Positions 27,388-36,291 of a DNA stretch of 64,000 nucleotides are shown piece after piece. This DNA comes from JABMMZ01 sp040386935 (GTDB lineage: Bacteria > Bacteroidota > Bacteroidia > NS11-12g > UBA955). Position 1 is the stretch's first letter, and every line of letters starts with the position of its first letter. The notes under the pieces were generated by a model. It worked only from the letters and a program-made list of their open reading frames with translations, had not been told where the DNA came from and made no database searches. The position numbers and the translations under genes were made by a program. The stretch lies in NCBI GenBank assembly GCA_040386935.1, contig JAZKEQ010000025.1, positions 1 through 64,000 of the forward strand, written 5' to 3'.

Positions 27388-28314
27388 TTATTTTAAATTG
27401 AATTTTGATGTGCCGATTTTATAGCCTTCTGCGAATATTTCAACGGTGTAGTCACCCTTTTTATATTCACCTTGTTTTTTGCAGTATACCACTTGCTCAG
27501 ACTTTTGATTCTGGTAATCAACTGTTTTCATTTCAGTAAACAGCGTTTCAGTACCGTCAACAGTTGTTGTTTGAACTTTAGTAGCAATTGGTGCACCATC
27601 CGGGCCAATAATCTTCACGTAGATGTTCTTTTCACCTGCATCAGCAACTTCATTCCTGTCAAGTGTAAACTTTACTCTTACTTCTTCAACTCTTGAAGCT
27701 TTAAAGGTTTCAACTTCTTTTTTGCCGAACATTTTGCGTTCTCTCACTCCTACCGCAGATACAGAACCTGCATTCAGCTTTTTAGCCAAACCGATAGTTT
27801 TGTCGCGGGCTTCAATGATTTTAGCTTGTTCAGCAGTTTTAGCTTGCTCAGCAGTTAAATTTTGGTTCAATCCGGCATTTTCATCCTTCAATACACCAAC
27901 TTGTTGAGTTAATTGCTCAATTTGAGCTCTATAATCTTCTATCTGACCTCTCAAAGAAGCGATTTCAGACTTTGCTTTTTTCAATTCAGATTCAGACAAT
28001 TTTCCTTTGCTCAACAACATTTTAATTTGAGTAATTTTTTGTGCAAGGGCTTCATCTCTTTCAGTCAGTTTGCTTTCAAGACCTTGATTGGCTTCTTGCA
28101 AAGACTTAATTTCTGATTCAGCTTCGGCTAATTCTGTTTGTAATTGAGAATTCTGATTGGTCAGATTTTCATTTTTAGCCGTTAATTCCTTGTTCTTTTG
28201 TTTACCCATGTAGAGATTAATACCTATCCCTATGTTTAATGCTAATAAAGCGCCAATTAATATGGCCAGGTAGGTTTTACTCTTCTTGTCTTTTTCATTC
28301 TGTTGAATTTCCAT
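27388..28314 (-). CDS. Membrane-anchored coiled-coil protein with C-terminal beta domain
   Basis: A 308-residue protein. A short cytoplasmic head is followed by one helix (TYLAILIGALLALNIGIGINLYM, ~14-36). A ~130-residue coiled coil comes next, rich in Q/E/K/L heptads (QTELAEAESEIKSLQEANQG and similar). The C-terminal domain (~200-308) has VKFTLDRNEVADAGEKNIYV and GDYTVEIFAEGYKIG, a beta-sandwich-like pattern. Similar proteins occur in Bacteroidota without an assigned role; a structural or envelope-spanning task is likely. A TAAATTTG element (28339-28346, minus) lies 24 nt upstream of the start. Confidence 0.65.
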   Translation of the reverse strand: MEIQQNEKDKKSKTYLAILIGALLALNIGIGINLYMGKQKNKELTAKNENLTNQNSQLQTELAEAESEIKSLQEANQGLESKLTERDEALAQKITQIKMLLSKGKLSESELKKAKSEIASLRGQIEDYRAQIEQLTQQVGVLKDENAGLNQNLTAEQAKTAEQAKIIEARDKTIGLAKKLNAGSVSAVGVRERKMFGKKEVETFKASRVEEVRVKFTLDRNEVADAGEKNIYVKIIGPDGAPIATKVQTTTVDGTETLFTEMKTVDYQNQKSEQVVYCKKQGEYKKGDYTVEIFAEGYKIGTSKFNLK

Positions 28315-28413
28315 AACTTATTATTGTAATTATTGATACAAATTTAGATTATTTTTCATTAATCAATATTGATTTTTTTCGACACACTTTTTGTTTGTTC
28401 ATTAAAAAGGTCA

Positions 28414-28758
28414 TTATAACTGCTCTTTTAATGCCGTCAGGAAAGCCTTAATTTTCAGCAAACTATCCATTGTTTGTTGGGTTTTCGGCAGTTTATTTGT
28501 TTGCTGATTGATCAAATCATTGGCGCCTTGTATGGTATAACCTTTTTCTCTGAGCAGGAATAAAATATGTCTGAAATCGCTGATATTGTGCTCTGTAAAT
28601 AGCCTTTCTCCCCTCCTGTTTTTATGTAATTGACCTAAACAGTCGAAATTTTTCTCCCAAAAACGCAAAACAGAGGGTGCAACACCCAACATTTGAGATA
28701 CTTCACCCATGCGATAAAAGAGTTTTTTATCTGTAACTGTGTTTTCTGACTTTGCCAT
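28414..28758 (-). CDS. MerR family transcriptional regulator
   Basis: A 114-residue DNA-binding protein. The winged-helix motif is at the N-terminus: YRMGEVSQMLGVAPSVLRFW and then EKNFDCLG, followed by RRGERLFTEHNISDFRHILF. A short helical tail (~80-114) replaces a ligand domain, as in the small MerR proteins common in Bacteroidota. It begins 3 bp after the M23 peptidase stop codon, so it is cotranscribed with that cell-wall enzyme; its target is unknown. Confidence 0.88.
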   Translation of the reverse strand: MAKSENTVTDKKLFYRMGEVSQMLGVAPSVLRFWEKNFDCLGQLHKNRRGERLFTEHNISDFRHILFLLREKGYTIQGANDLINQQTNKLPKTQQTMDSLLKIKAFLTALKEQL

Positions 28759-28761
28759 AAC

Positions 28762-29733
28762 TTAGTCAAATGATTGATTCGGTGCCGATGCTCTTTCCAG
28801 CATCTTTTGATACTCTTCGTCTGTTAAATCGTTATAAAAGAAGAACGCAGGATTCAATGCTTCTCCATTCTTATGTACTTCGTAGTGCAAATGCGGTGCG
28901 GTGGACTTACCTGTGCTACCCACCAACCCTATTAATTGTCCGCGCTTTACTTTCTGCCCTGTCTTTACCTTAAATTTACTGAGGTGACCATACAAGGTTT
29001 CGAATCCATTGCCGTGATTGATAATAATGTGTTGCCCATAACCCCAGATTTCAGATTTCACCAATGATACGGTGCCATCGGCAGTTGCATACACCTCTAC
29101 CCCTCTTGGTGCTGTAAAGTCGACACCGGCATGAAAGCGCTGTGTGCGATAAAACGGATCGGTGCGGTAACCGAAACCCGAACCTATACGGTCGAGGGCC
29201 TTATTGGATACCGGTTGTATGGCCGGAATTTTTGCGAGATAATCTTTCTTATTACTTGCCATTATCAGCAAATCATCAAAACTTTTACTCTGTAATTCCA
29301 TGTGCTTATTGAGCACATCCATGCGGTTATTCAATTCTATCAGCAGTTCTGAATTGGGCAGCTTTCTTAAATTCTCGTACTTTTCGTTCTCTGCAGGATT
29401 TTGTTTCCAGGCCAAATCACTTGCAGGCTCACTCTCATAAATTGATCTGTAAACGGAGGCGTCTTTTTCTCTGAGTTTTTCTAAATCGGTGTTGAGATTG
29501 GTTAATCTTGTTCCCATATTCTCTAGCTCTGCCTCCAAATCTGTATTCTCTGATTTCAGTTTTTTCTCGTTGGGAGAATCAACAAATCGCGAAAAGATGA
29601 TGAAAAATATGAAGCCTAATATTACTGAAAAAGAGAACACACCTATACTTCTTAAAAATATAATCCATCTGCTCAGTTTATACTTTTCGTAACTGAGAGT
29701 TTTTGGATTGAAGAAATATTTGGTTTTGGCCAT
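28762..29733 (-). CDS. M23 family zinc metallopeptidase (LytM-like), membrane anchored
   Basis: A 323-residue protein with one N-terminal helix (WIIFLRSIGVFSFSVILGFI, ~23-48), a coiled-coil periplasmic segment (ENTDLEAELENMGTRLTNLN) and a C-terminal LytM domain. Zinc and catalytic motifs are intact: RFHAGVDFTAPRG (H and D), GHGN-type NHGNGFETLYGHLSK, and PHLHYEVHKNG (HxH). Expected to cut or bind peptidoglycan cross-links. It diverges from alaS through abutting promoter elements and heads a two-gene unit with MerR. Confidence 0.93.
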   Translation of the reverse strand: MAKTKYFFNPKTLSYEKYKLSRWIIFLRSIGVFSFSVILGFIFFIIFSRFVDSPNEKKLKSENTDLEAELENMGTRLTNLNTDLEKLREKDASVYRSIYESEPASDLAWKQNPAENEKYENLRKLPNSELLIELNNRMDVLNKHMELQSKSFDDLLIMASNKKDYLAKIPAIQPVSNKALDRIGSGFGYRTDPFYRTQRFHAGVDFTAPRGVEVYATADGTVSLVKSEIWGYGQHIIINHGNGFETLYGHLSKFKVKTGQKVKRGQLIGLVGSTGKSTAPHLHYEVHKNGEALNPAFFFYNDLTDEEYQKMLERASAPNQSFD

Positions 29734-29756
29734 GCTGTTTTACTCTTTTCGTTCCT

Positions 29757-29772
29757 TACTTTTGCAAAAATA
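29757..29772. promoter_or_regulatory. Abutting divergent -7 elements: alaS (+) and M23 peptidase (-)
   Basis: Plus strand TACTTTTG (29757-29764) serves alaS; minus strand TATTTTTG (29765-29772) serves the M23 gene. Both are perfect TAnnTTTG matches and touch end to end, so RNA polymerase cannot occupy both at once. Confidence 0.65.
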
Positions 29773-29810
29773 TTTTAAACGCCAAAAATAGCAGAATAAT
29801 TTTATAAAGC

Positions 29811-32441
29811 ATGATGACCGCCCAAGAAATACGACTAACTTTTTTAAATTTTTTCAAGAATAAACAACATACAATTGTTCCGTCAGCCCCTATTGTTGTA
29901 AAAAATGACCCAACGCTGATGTTTACCAATGCGGGTATGAATCAATTCAAAGATTATTTTCTGGGCAATAAGAAAGCGCCTTATACAAGGGCTGCCGACA
30001 CACAAAAATGTTTGAGAGTTAGCGGAAAGCACAACGACCTTGAAGAAGTAGGTGTCGATCATTATCACCATACCATGTTCGAAATGCTTGGCAACTGGAG
30101 CTTTGGCGACTACTTTAAAAAAGAGGCCATTGAATGGAGTTGGGAATTGCTGACAGATGTTTATCAAATAGATAAAGAGAGATTATATGTTACCGTTTTC
30201 GAAGGCGATGCTAAAGAAGGGCTTGCCTTTGATCAGGAAGCTTATGATTATTGGGCAAAATTGATAGACCCATCTAGAATATTAAAAGGCAACAAGAAAG
30301 ACAATTTTTGGGAGATGGGTGATACCGGTCCATGCGGCCCCTGCTCTGAAATACACGTAGACATGCGTTCAGATGAAGAACGCAAAGCTATAGGTGGAGA
30401 TACGCTGGTAAACAACGACCATCCTGAAGTGATTGAAATATGGAACAACGTGTTCATGGAGTTTAACCGCAAAGCCGATGGCAGCCTTGAAAAACTACCT
30501 GCACAACACGTTGACACAGGCATGGGTTTTGAACGTTTAACAAGAGTATTACAACAGAAACAATCCAATTACGATACTGATATTTTCAGACCGCTTATTG
30601 AGCAGCTGGAAAAAACAACAGGGATTGCTTATGGTGGCACAGATAGTAAACAGGACATTGCATTCAGGGTAATTGCCGACCACGTAAGAGCTGTTAGTTT
30701 TTGTATTGCTGATGGTCAGTTGCCATCAAACAATGGTGCCGGTTATGTTATCAGAAGAATATTGAGAAGAGCCTTGCGATACGGATACAGTTATTTGAAT
30801 ATGCGCGAAGCCTTCATTCATCAGCTATTGCCGGTAATGGCAAGAGAATTTGGTTCTACATTTCCTGAATTGGCCAATCAACAGGACTTTGTTGCTAAAG
30901 TTATTCAGGAAGAAGAAAATTCATTTTTGAAAACGCTTTCAAATGGACTTGAACGCATCAATGATCATTTTGCAAAGAACAACAAGGAAGTGGATGGCAA
31001 AACAGCATTTGAATTATACGATACGTTTGGTTTCCCAATCGACTTAACACAATTAATTGCATCGGAAAACAATGCAACTATTAATATAGAAGAATTTAAC
31101 CGACTGCTACAGGAACAAAAAGACAGAAGTCGTAAGGATGCCAAGAAAGAAACAGGCGACTGGCAGTATCTACAGGATGATGAGAATGAAGAATTCATCG
31201 GCTATGATTTCATGGAAGCCACAGTAAAAATTGTGCGCTACAGAACCGTTAAAGTAAAAGATAAGGAACAGTATCAACTGGTATTCAATATCACCCCTTT
31301 CTATGCAGAAAGTGGTGGACAGGTGGGTGACACCGGTACTATGACCGGACTGGCAGACAATGAAGCTGTAGTGATAACTGATACGCAAAAAGAGAATGAT
31401 CTAATCATTCATTACGTCAATAAATTACCGGTTAACAGCAGTCAGGACTTTATTGTAAAAGTTAACGAAACGCAACGGATATTAACAACTAGCAATCACA
31501 GTGCTACTCACCTGATGCATGCTGCGCTTAAGCAGGTATTGGGAAATCATGTGGCTCAAAAAGGCAGTTTGGTGAATGCCGATTATCTGCGCTTCGACTT
31601 TAGCCATTTTTCAAAAATGACAGAGGAAGAATTGGAACAGGTAGAAACCATTGTCAATGAAAAAATTGCAGAAAATATCGCTTTGAATGAGCAGCGCAAT
31701 GTGCCTATACAAATGGCTATAGACAACATGGGCGCAACAGCTTTATTTGGCGAAAAATACGGAGAACTTGTTAGGGTCATTACATTTGATAAATTATTCT
31801 CAGTTGAATTATGCGGAGGCACCCATGTAGCCAATACAGGTGTTATCAAACGTTTTAAAATAACCTCTGAAAGCTCAGTAGCTGCAGGTGTTCGAAGAAT
31901 TGAAGCCATCACAAATATTAAAGCTGATGCTTATTACAAACAATTGGAAATACAATTGAAAAGTATTCATCAATTGCTTGGTGAACCTAAAAATATAGAA
32001 GCCGCTATTCAGAAATTAAGTGCTGAAAAAAGTGAATTACAAAAGAAACTCGACTTGATTGAACTTGAAAAAGCCAATGAAGTAAAAGCCATATTGAAGG
32101 ATAAAATTACTAAGAATGGCAACGCCATTAACCTCTTATTCGAACGTGTAGACAATGTAAGTGCTGATCATTTAAAAAATATCTGTTTCCAACTACGCAA
32201 CGACTATCAACAACTATTTGGAGTAATTGGCTCTGTTGTCAACGATAAACCAATGCTTACTGTTTTTTGTACGGATGACTTAGTGAACGACAAAGGGCTT
32301 AACTGCAGTCAGATAGTGAGAGAATTGGCTAAAAACATAGATGGTGGCGGTGGCGGTCAGGCATTTTTTGCAACCGCTGGCGGAAAAAAATCAGAAGGCC
32401 TGGCAACAGCACTAGAACAAGGAAAAAGTTACATCAATTAA
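29811..32441 (+). CDS. alaS: Alanyl-tRNA synthetase
   Basis: Charges tRNA-Ala in the cytoplasm. At 876 residues it is full length. The class II catalytic core has VPSAPIVVKNDPTLMFTNAG and RAADTQKCLRVSGKHNDLE at the N-terminus; the editing domain has SNHSATHLMHAALKQ and the zinc site CGGTHVANTG; the C-Ala domain ends with DGGGGGQAFFATAGGKKSEG. Two ATGs (29811, 29814) are adjacent. The leader is ~45 nt from the TACTTTTG element. Confidence 0.97.
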   Translation: MMTAQEIRLTFLNFFKNKQHTIVPSAPIVVKNDPTLMFTNAGMNQFKDYFLGNKKAPYTRAADTQKCLRVSGKHNDLEEVGVDHYHHTMFEMLGNWSFGDYFKKEAIEWSWELLTDVYQIDKERLYVTVFEGDAKEGLAFDQEAYDYWAKLIDPSRILKGNKKDNFWEMGDTGPCGPCSEIHVDMRSDEERKAIGGDTLVNNDHPEVIEIWNNVFMEFNRKADGSLEKLPAQHVDTGMGFERLTRVLQQKQSNYDTDIFRPLIEQLEKTTGIAYGGTDSKQDIAFRVIADHVRAVSFCIADGQLPSNNGAGYVIRRILRRALRYGYSYLNMREAFIHQLLPVMAREFGSTFPELANQQDFVAKVIQEEENSFLKTLSNGLERINDHFAKNNKEVDGKTAFELYDTFGFPIDLTQLIASENNATINIEEFNRLLQEQKDRSRKDAKKETGDWQYLQDDENEEFIGYDFMEATVKIVRYRTVKVKDKEQYQLVFNITPFYAESGGQVGDTGTMTGLADNEAVVITDTQKENDLIIHYVNKLPVNSSQDFIVKVNETQRILTTSNHSATHLMHAALKQVLGNHVAQKGSLVNADYLRFDFSHFSKMTEEELEQVETIVNEKIAENIALNEQRNVPIQMAIDNMGATALFGEKYGELVRVITFDKLFSVELCGGTHVANTGVIKRFKITSESSVAAGVRRIEAITNIKADAYYKQLEIQLKSIHQLLGEPKNIEAAIQKLSAEKSELQKKLDLIELEKANEVKAILKDKITKNGNAINLLFERVDNVSADHLKNICFQLRNDYQQLFGVIGSVVNDKPMLTVFCTDDLVNDKGLNCSQIVRELAKNIDGGGGGQAFFATAGGKKSEGLATALEQGKSYIN

Positions 32442-32449
32442 TACGACTC

Positions 32450-33169
32450 ATGAATTTTATTTATCTCAGCAAACGCAAAATTTTTCAGCTGCTTTATCTT
32501 AGCAAATACAATAAAAACAGACCTGATCAATTTGAAAGTATCGGTAACGATTATGGATTTATGATTGTACCTAAAGGTTTAATTCAACCCTCTTCTAACA
32601 TTCTTTCATTTGGTGTGGGCGAAGACATAGAAGCAGAAATCGACCTGATCAAAAAATACAACTGTACTGTACATTTATACGACCCTACAGATATTTCTGT
32701 TAAATACATTGATAAGGTAAAGCGTGAGTTGACTGAAAAGAACGAACAAAACATAGCTGATAAAATAATTTTCTATGCTGCTGCCCTATGGAAAACAGTT
32801 GGTACTGTTAAGTTTTTTAAACCAAAAGAAGAAACCTTTGTATCCCATTCTATCAACAACATAGAAGCGACAGATAACTTTGTAGAAGTTCCCAGTGAAA
32901 CCATTAAAAGTATCATGGGTAAACTAAATATTAATCAGGTAGATTATATCAAGATGGATATTGAAGGTGCTGAATACGAAGTGATGGATAACATATTGGC
33001 CGACAACATAAACTTTAAAGCTATTTATCTCGAATACCATTACAATGTTAACCATTCAGTTTACCGGGATATCATGAATATTAGCGATTCACTCAAGCGT
33101 CTAACGCAATTGAATTATCAGGTTATTTACTGCAATAGATTTAGGTATTTTTGCTTGGTAAAAGCTTAA
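32450..33169 (+). CDS. FkbM family SAM-dependent methyltransferase
   Basis: A 239-residue methyltransferase. The Rossmann-type SAM site is SFGVGEDIEAEIDLIKKYNC (GxGxD-like), and the FkbM signature block is INQVDYIKMDIEGAEYEVMD, where the DIEGAE motif is diagnostic. The family O-methylates sugars or polyketides, often in surface glycans. It starts 8 bp after alaS and may be cotranscribed; the link to alaS is positional only. Confidence 0.85.
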   Translation: MNFIYLSKRKIFQLLYLSKYNKNRPDQFESIGNDYGFMIVPKGLIQPSSNILSFGVGEDIEAEIDLIKKYNCTVHLYDPTDISVKYIDKVKRELTEKNEQNIADKIIFYAAALWKTVGTVKFFKPKEETFVSHSINNIEATDNFVEVPSETIKSIMGKLNINQVDYIKMDIEGAEYEVMDNILADNINFKAIYLEYHYNVNHSVYRDIMNISDSLKRLTQLNYQVIYCNRFRYFCLVKA

Positions 33170-33192
33170 TTAATTTTAAAAAGTTTTAATTT

Positions 33193-33222
33193 ATACGTAT
33201 TAATTTATAAATTTGTACGTAT
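33193..33222. promoter_or_regulatory. 30-bp nested palindromic operator over the toxin-antitoxin promoter
   Basis: The 15-base half-sites ATACGTATTAATTTA and TAAATTTGTACGTAT are inverted repeats with two mismatched pairs. Inside is a perfect 12-bp palindrome (AATTTATAAATT, 33202-33213), and TACGTA boxes (33194-33199, 33216-33221) are placed symmetrically around it. It covers the -7 element TAAATTTG (33208-33215) and reaches the first two bases of the antitoxin ATG, as expected for autorepression by a ribbon-helix-helix antitoxin. Confidence 0.75.
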
Positions 33223-33514
33223 GAAAACTAAAAAAGATTTTACAGAAACGAATAAGCTGACATTAAGTGTCAATAAGCACCTTGTTGAAAAAGCCAAGAA
33301 ATACACAGCTTTGGAGAATGAATCCATTTCAAATATTGTTTCAGATTTTTTAGAAACCTACATCGCTATGAAATCAAATTCCCCATCTTCTGACAATCGT
33401 TTTAGTACGCATGCCGCTAAGTTTGCAGGTATTGTATCTTTAAAAAATTCCGCCTCCAAAAAATCGGAAATAGCCGATATCATCATAGAAAAACACCAAA
33501 AACGCTTTAAATAA
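33221..33514 (+). CDS. Ribbon-helix-helix-type antitoxin (DUF6364-like)
   Basis: A 97-residue protein whose first half (NKLTLSVNKHLVEKAKKYTA, then ENESISNIVSDFLETYI) has the strand-helix-helix pattern of MetJ/Arc-type DNA-binding antitoxins and resembles DUF6364. The second half is a flexible, basic tail that would wrap the toxin. It precedes a PIN-domain toxin by 2 bp. The strong palindrome over its start implies autoregulation. The -7 element ends 5 nt before the ATG. Confidence 0.82.
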   Translation: MKTKKDFTETNKLTLSVNKHLVEKAKKYTALENESISNIVSDFLETYIAMKSNSPSSDNRFSTHAAKFAGIVSLKNSASKKSEIADIIIEKHQKRFK

Positions 33515-33516
33515 CA

Positions 33517-33942
33517 ATGCGCAATGTTTTCTTTGATGCCAATGTTATTATTGATTGGTTAGTAAGTTCTTCTATCAATCATTCGGTGTGTACCAAGGCC
33601 ATCAATTTATCTTTAAATAAAAGTAGGCATTCATACATTTCTCCTACAACAATAGCCATTACCTCCTACTTTTTGTACAAGCAATTTAAATCGGAAAAGA
33701 AGGTAAAAACTATGGCACAACAGATATATGAGCCCTTCAGAATTACGACTGAAAATGAAGAAACAGTAAAGCTGGCCATGTCGTCAAAATTCACAGATAT
33801 CGAAGATGCTATACAATATCACAGCGCATTGAACCAGGGTATTGATGTCATAATTACTCAAAATACAAACGACTTTTCGCATTCAAAAATAGCCATACTT
33901 ACACCTGAAGAATTTTGTCAGATGTATGAGCTTGCAAGATAA
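33517..33942 (+). CDS. PIN-domain ribonuclease toxin (VapC-like)
   Basis: A 141-residue PIN-domain protein. The first acidic residue is in VFFDANVIIDWLV and the central acidic cluster is FTDIEDAIQYHSAL (D-x-x-D/E-D). The last acidic position corresponds to NTNDFSHSKIAILTPEEF, a typical PIN C-terminal pattern. VapC-type toxins cleave RNA, often tRNA, in a metal-dependent way. With the upstream antitoxin it forms a complete type II module; a terminator follows 12 bp later. Confidence 0.88.
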   Translation: MRNVFFDANVIIDWLVSSSINHSVCTKAINLSLNKSRHSYISPTTIAITSYFLYKQFKSEKKVKTMAQQIYEPFRITTENEETVKLAMSSKFTDIEDAIQYHSALNQGIDVIITQNTNDFSHSKIAILTPEEFCQMYELAR

Positions 33943-33954
33943 TTTTAAGTCATA

Positions 33955-33989
33955 AAAAAACGCCAGACTTTTAGAAGTCTGGCGTTTTG
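33955..33989. terminator. Bidirectional terminator between toxin and tail-fibre genes
   Basis: AACGCCAGACTT and AAGTCTGGCGTT form a 12-bp perfect stem with a TTAG loop, flanked by A and T runs, between two convergent genes. Confidence 0.92.
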
Positions 33990-34008
33990 AAAATATATTA
34001 AAAACTGA

Positions 34009-35631
34009 TTACTCTCTGCGAATACCAGCGCTTTTTTCTAATTCCAGTATGCGTTTGTTTTGTGCTTCAATGATAGCATTTAACTCAATGATACTCTTTG
34101 TTAACAAAGGAATCATTTGAATATAGTTGATACTTTCATAAGAAGTGGTATTCATTTTCGTAAAATCAACATTAGCTGAATCACTCACCGTTAAAGCTGT
34201 TTGTGTTTTAACAATAGTCGGAATTACTTTTTTAACATCCTGTGCTAAAAATCCATACTGAATGGATTCAGGTAATCCCATTTTTGAATTCTGAACAAAA
34301 TTGTATGACAACGGTTGTAATCGTGTAATTAAACCCAAAGCATTAGATATTGTATCGATGTTCTCTTTTAAGTTAGCATCAGAAGCCTGATACACGTTAC
34401 CTGTAACATTTACATCACCGTTAAAGTAACCTGCATAGCTTGTACCTGAAGCATATATACCATAATTACTTCCTGTCGATCCATCTGCAGCACAATAGGC
34501 CCCGTAATTGATTCCGGCTGCATTTGCTGCTATTGAATACATCCCTACGTTGTCTCCGGTATTTGAATCATAAGATCGGCCAAAAATCCCCTGGTTCTGA
34601 ATACTGTTTGTACCAAAGGCACCACCTGATAAACCTCTGTTCACCTGAGTAGATGAATCTGCATAACCCTGAACACCTTGATTGATGTAATAAGTTCCGG
34701 TTCCAGGAGTTGCACTTGTAGTGAAACCATAAATAGCAGTATTAAAACCATTCGCACCATCACCGGTAATCATTGAATAAATACCTGTATACGCATTGGT
34801 GCCACCTGAACTGCTACCCGGACCTACTCTTAAATCTAAAATTGTTTGACGTGTATCAGACAATGGTAAATTTCTGAATTGTAATGGACGCGTTGGTGTT
34901 TTAGTGCCTATCCCTACGTTTCCGTTAGTAAATGAAATTTGTTTATTTTTATAATACCAACCACTGTCAGGACCGGTACTACCTGCACCTGCTATGTTTA
35001 AATTAGGATAAGTGCCTGTAATAGTCACGCCATTACTACCTGTTAAACTAAGGGTTTTATCCGGTTGACTGTTCGCAATGGTAAAGTTAGGATAGATACC
35101 TGAAATATTGATACCTGTTCCCTGTGTAAGGGTTACAGTTCTGTCAGGTAATACGTTGATTATCGAGTCGTTTCTCAATATAATGCCATTACCTTGTTTT
35201 AATAATTGTGATGAACCACCGCTACCTGATTTGCCTGAATACAATGCATAAGGGACAGATAATAATTGTGAGGCGCCCATTACCTGATAATTTGTTCCTG
35301 CATTAACATCCATTTCAATTTTCAAGAAATGCGCTGCACTACCCCAGTCTACAGTAGCAAATGTACCGGATACAACTGAACCGTCACCCACTGTGATATT
35401 GGCTACACCAAAATTATTGGTAGTGATGGTATGCGTTTCTGTATACACCGAAGTGCCAACAGTACTGCCTTTTAATACACTTACTCTGAAGTTAATGGTT
35501 CTGTTTCTCAATTCTTTACCTGCTGTATCCCTTGCTACAGCTTGGTATTTAAAGGCTTGTGGTGTTTGTTGAGCGAAGGCACCAAATGCGATACCGCTCA
35601 ATAAAAATAATAGTAACGTTTTAAGTTTCAT
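34009..35631 (-). CDS. Secreted tail-fibre-like protein with Peptidase_S74 chaperone domain
   Basis: A 540-residue exported protein (signal peptide KLKTLLLFLLSGIAFGAFAQ). The N-terminal beta domain QTPQAFKYQAVARDTAGKEL with FRVSVLKGSTVGTSVYTETH is typical of Bacteroidota fibre proteins. A glycine-rich middle (GNVGIGTKTPTRPL, repeated G(I/M)YS words) is followed by a C-terminal S74 domain (~410-540) with SDANLKENIDTI and YGFLAQDVKKVIPTIV. In phage fibres this domain trimerises the stalk and cuts itself off via a Ser-Lys pair, both residues of which are visible here (SDANLK). It is 3 bp downstream of a T9SS protein gene and probably in one operon. Confidence 0.85.
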   Translation of the reverse strand: MKLKTLLLFLLSGIAFGAFAQQTPQAFKYQAVARDTAGKELRNRTINFRVSVLKGSTVGTSVYTETHTITTNNFGVANITVGDGSVVSGTFATVDWGSAAHFLKIEMDVNAGTNYQVMGASQLLSVPYALYSGKSGSGGSSQLLKQGNGIILRNDSIINVLPDRTVTLTQGTGINISGIYPNFTIANSQPDKTLSLTGSNGVTITGTYPNLNIAGAGSTGPDSGWYYKNKQISFTNGNVGIGTKTPTRPLQFRNLPLSDTRQTILDLRVGPGSSSGGTNAYTGIYSMITGDGANGFNTAIYGFTTSATPGTGTYYINQGVQGYADSSTQVNRGLSGGAFGTNSIQNQGIFGRSYDSNTGDNVGMYSIAANAAGINYGAYCAADGSTGSNYGIYASGTSYAGYFNGDVNVTGNVYQASDANLKENIDTISNALGLITRLQPLSYNFVQNSKMGLPESIQYGFLAQDVKKVIPTIVKTQTALTVSDSANVDFTKMNTTSYESINYIQMIPLLTKSIIELNAIIEAQNKRILELEKSAGIRRE

Positions 35632-35634
35632 GAA

Positions 35635-36126
35635 TTATAGAATGATTAATTTTGATTTAATGTATTGATTGTCTGTTGTTTTAATAACTAAAAAATGTAC
35701 CCCTTTTGAAAATGAGGTAACATCAAAGCTGTATTGGTGATTGGTAGATTTTACGTTGCTCAGAACAGCTTGTCCCAAAGCATTGTAAACGGTGATTTCG
35801 AAGTCTGCAATTTCTTTGCTGAAAACAGTCACCTGATCAAATGCCGGATTTGGCGAAATATTGAACTGATTGATGTTAATGGTGAAGGCATTGACAGATG
35901 AAACAGGAGATGTAGTGCTTGTTGGTTGATTAAAGCCCTGTGTGAGCTTATAACCACTTCCAATGGTTTCCGTGGCTATTTCTCCAACGCTCCATGTAAG
36001 GGAACTGTTGTTGTTTGAAAAATAACCACCGCTGCTTACTACACTTTCGTTGCTGATAGATTGGGCCTGAACAGCAATAGCTGCACATCCCAAAAGAAGT
36101 AATAACGATGTTTTAAGTTTTATCAT
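35635..36126 (-). CDS. Small secreted protein with T9SS type A sorting domain
   Basis: A 163-residue exported protein. The signal peptide (KLKTSLLLLLGCAAIAVQAQ) is followed by SSGGYFSNNNSSLTWSVGEI and then GYKLTQGFNQP, a short beta motif common in Bacteroidota. The C-terminal ~75 residues (NISPNPAFDQVTVFS, FSKGVHFLVIKT) are a Por secretion (type A) sorting domain. The mature part is so short that it mostly consists of the sorting signal. It is followed after 3 bp by the S74 fibre gene and may be its partner. Confidence 0.82.
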   Translation of the reverse strand: MIKLKTSLLLLLGCAAIAVQAQSISNESVVSSGGYFSNNNSSLTWSVGEIATETIGSGYKLTQGFNQPTSTTSPVSSVNAFTININQFNISPNPAFDQVTVFSKEIADFEITVYNALGQAVLSNVKSTNHQYSFDVTSFSKGVHFLVIKTTDNQYIKSKLIIL

Positions 36127-36236
36127 ATTGACAAATATATTTTACAAATAAATGGGTTTTATTGTCAAATTCCAATTTTTAAAAGGATTTAAATATTATT
36201 TGTATAAATTCGATTGAGTAAATAATACCAAAGCAA

Positions 36237-36272
36237 TAAAAAAGCCTCCCAATAATCTGAGAGGCTTTTTTC
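36237..36272. terminator. Bidirectional-looking terminator downstream of atpC-side region
   Basis: AAAGCCTCCC and GAGAGGCTTT pair imperfectly around AATAATCT, with an A run before and a T run after. It lies upstream of the T9SS gene and downstream of atpC; on the minus strand it would end the atpD-atpC transcript. Confidence 0.8.
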
Positions 36273-36291
36273 AATTTATTTATTTCTGTAT

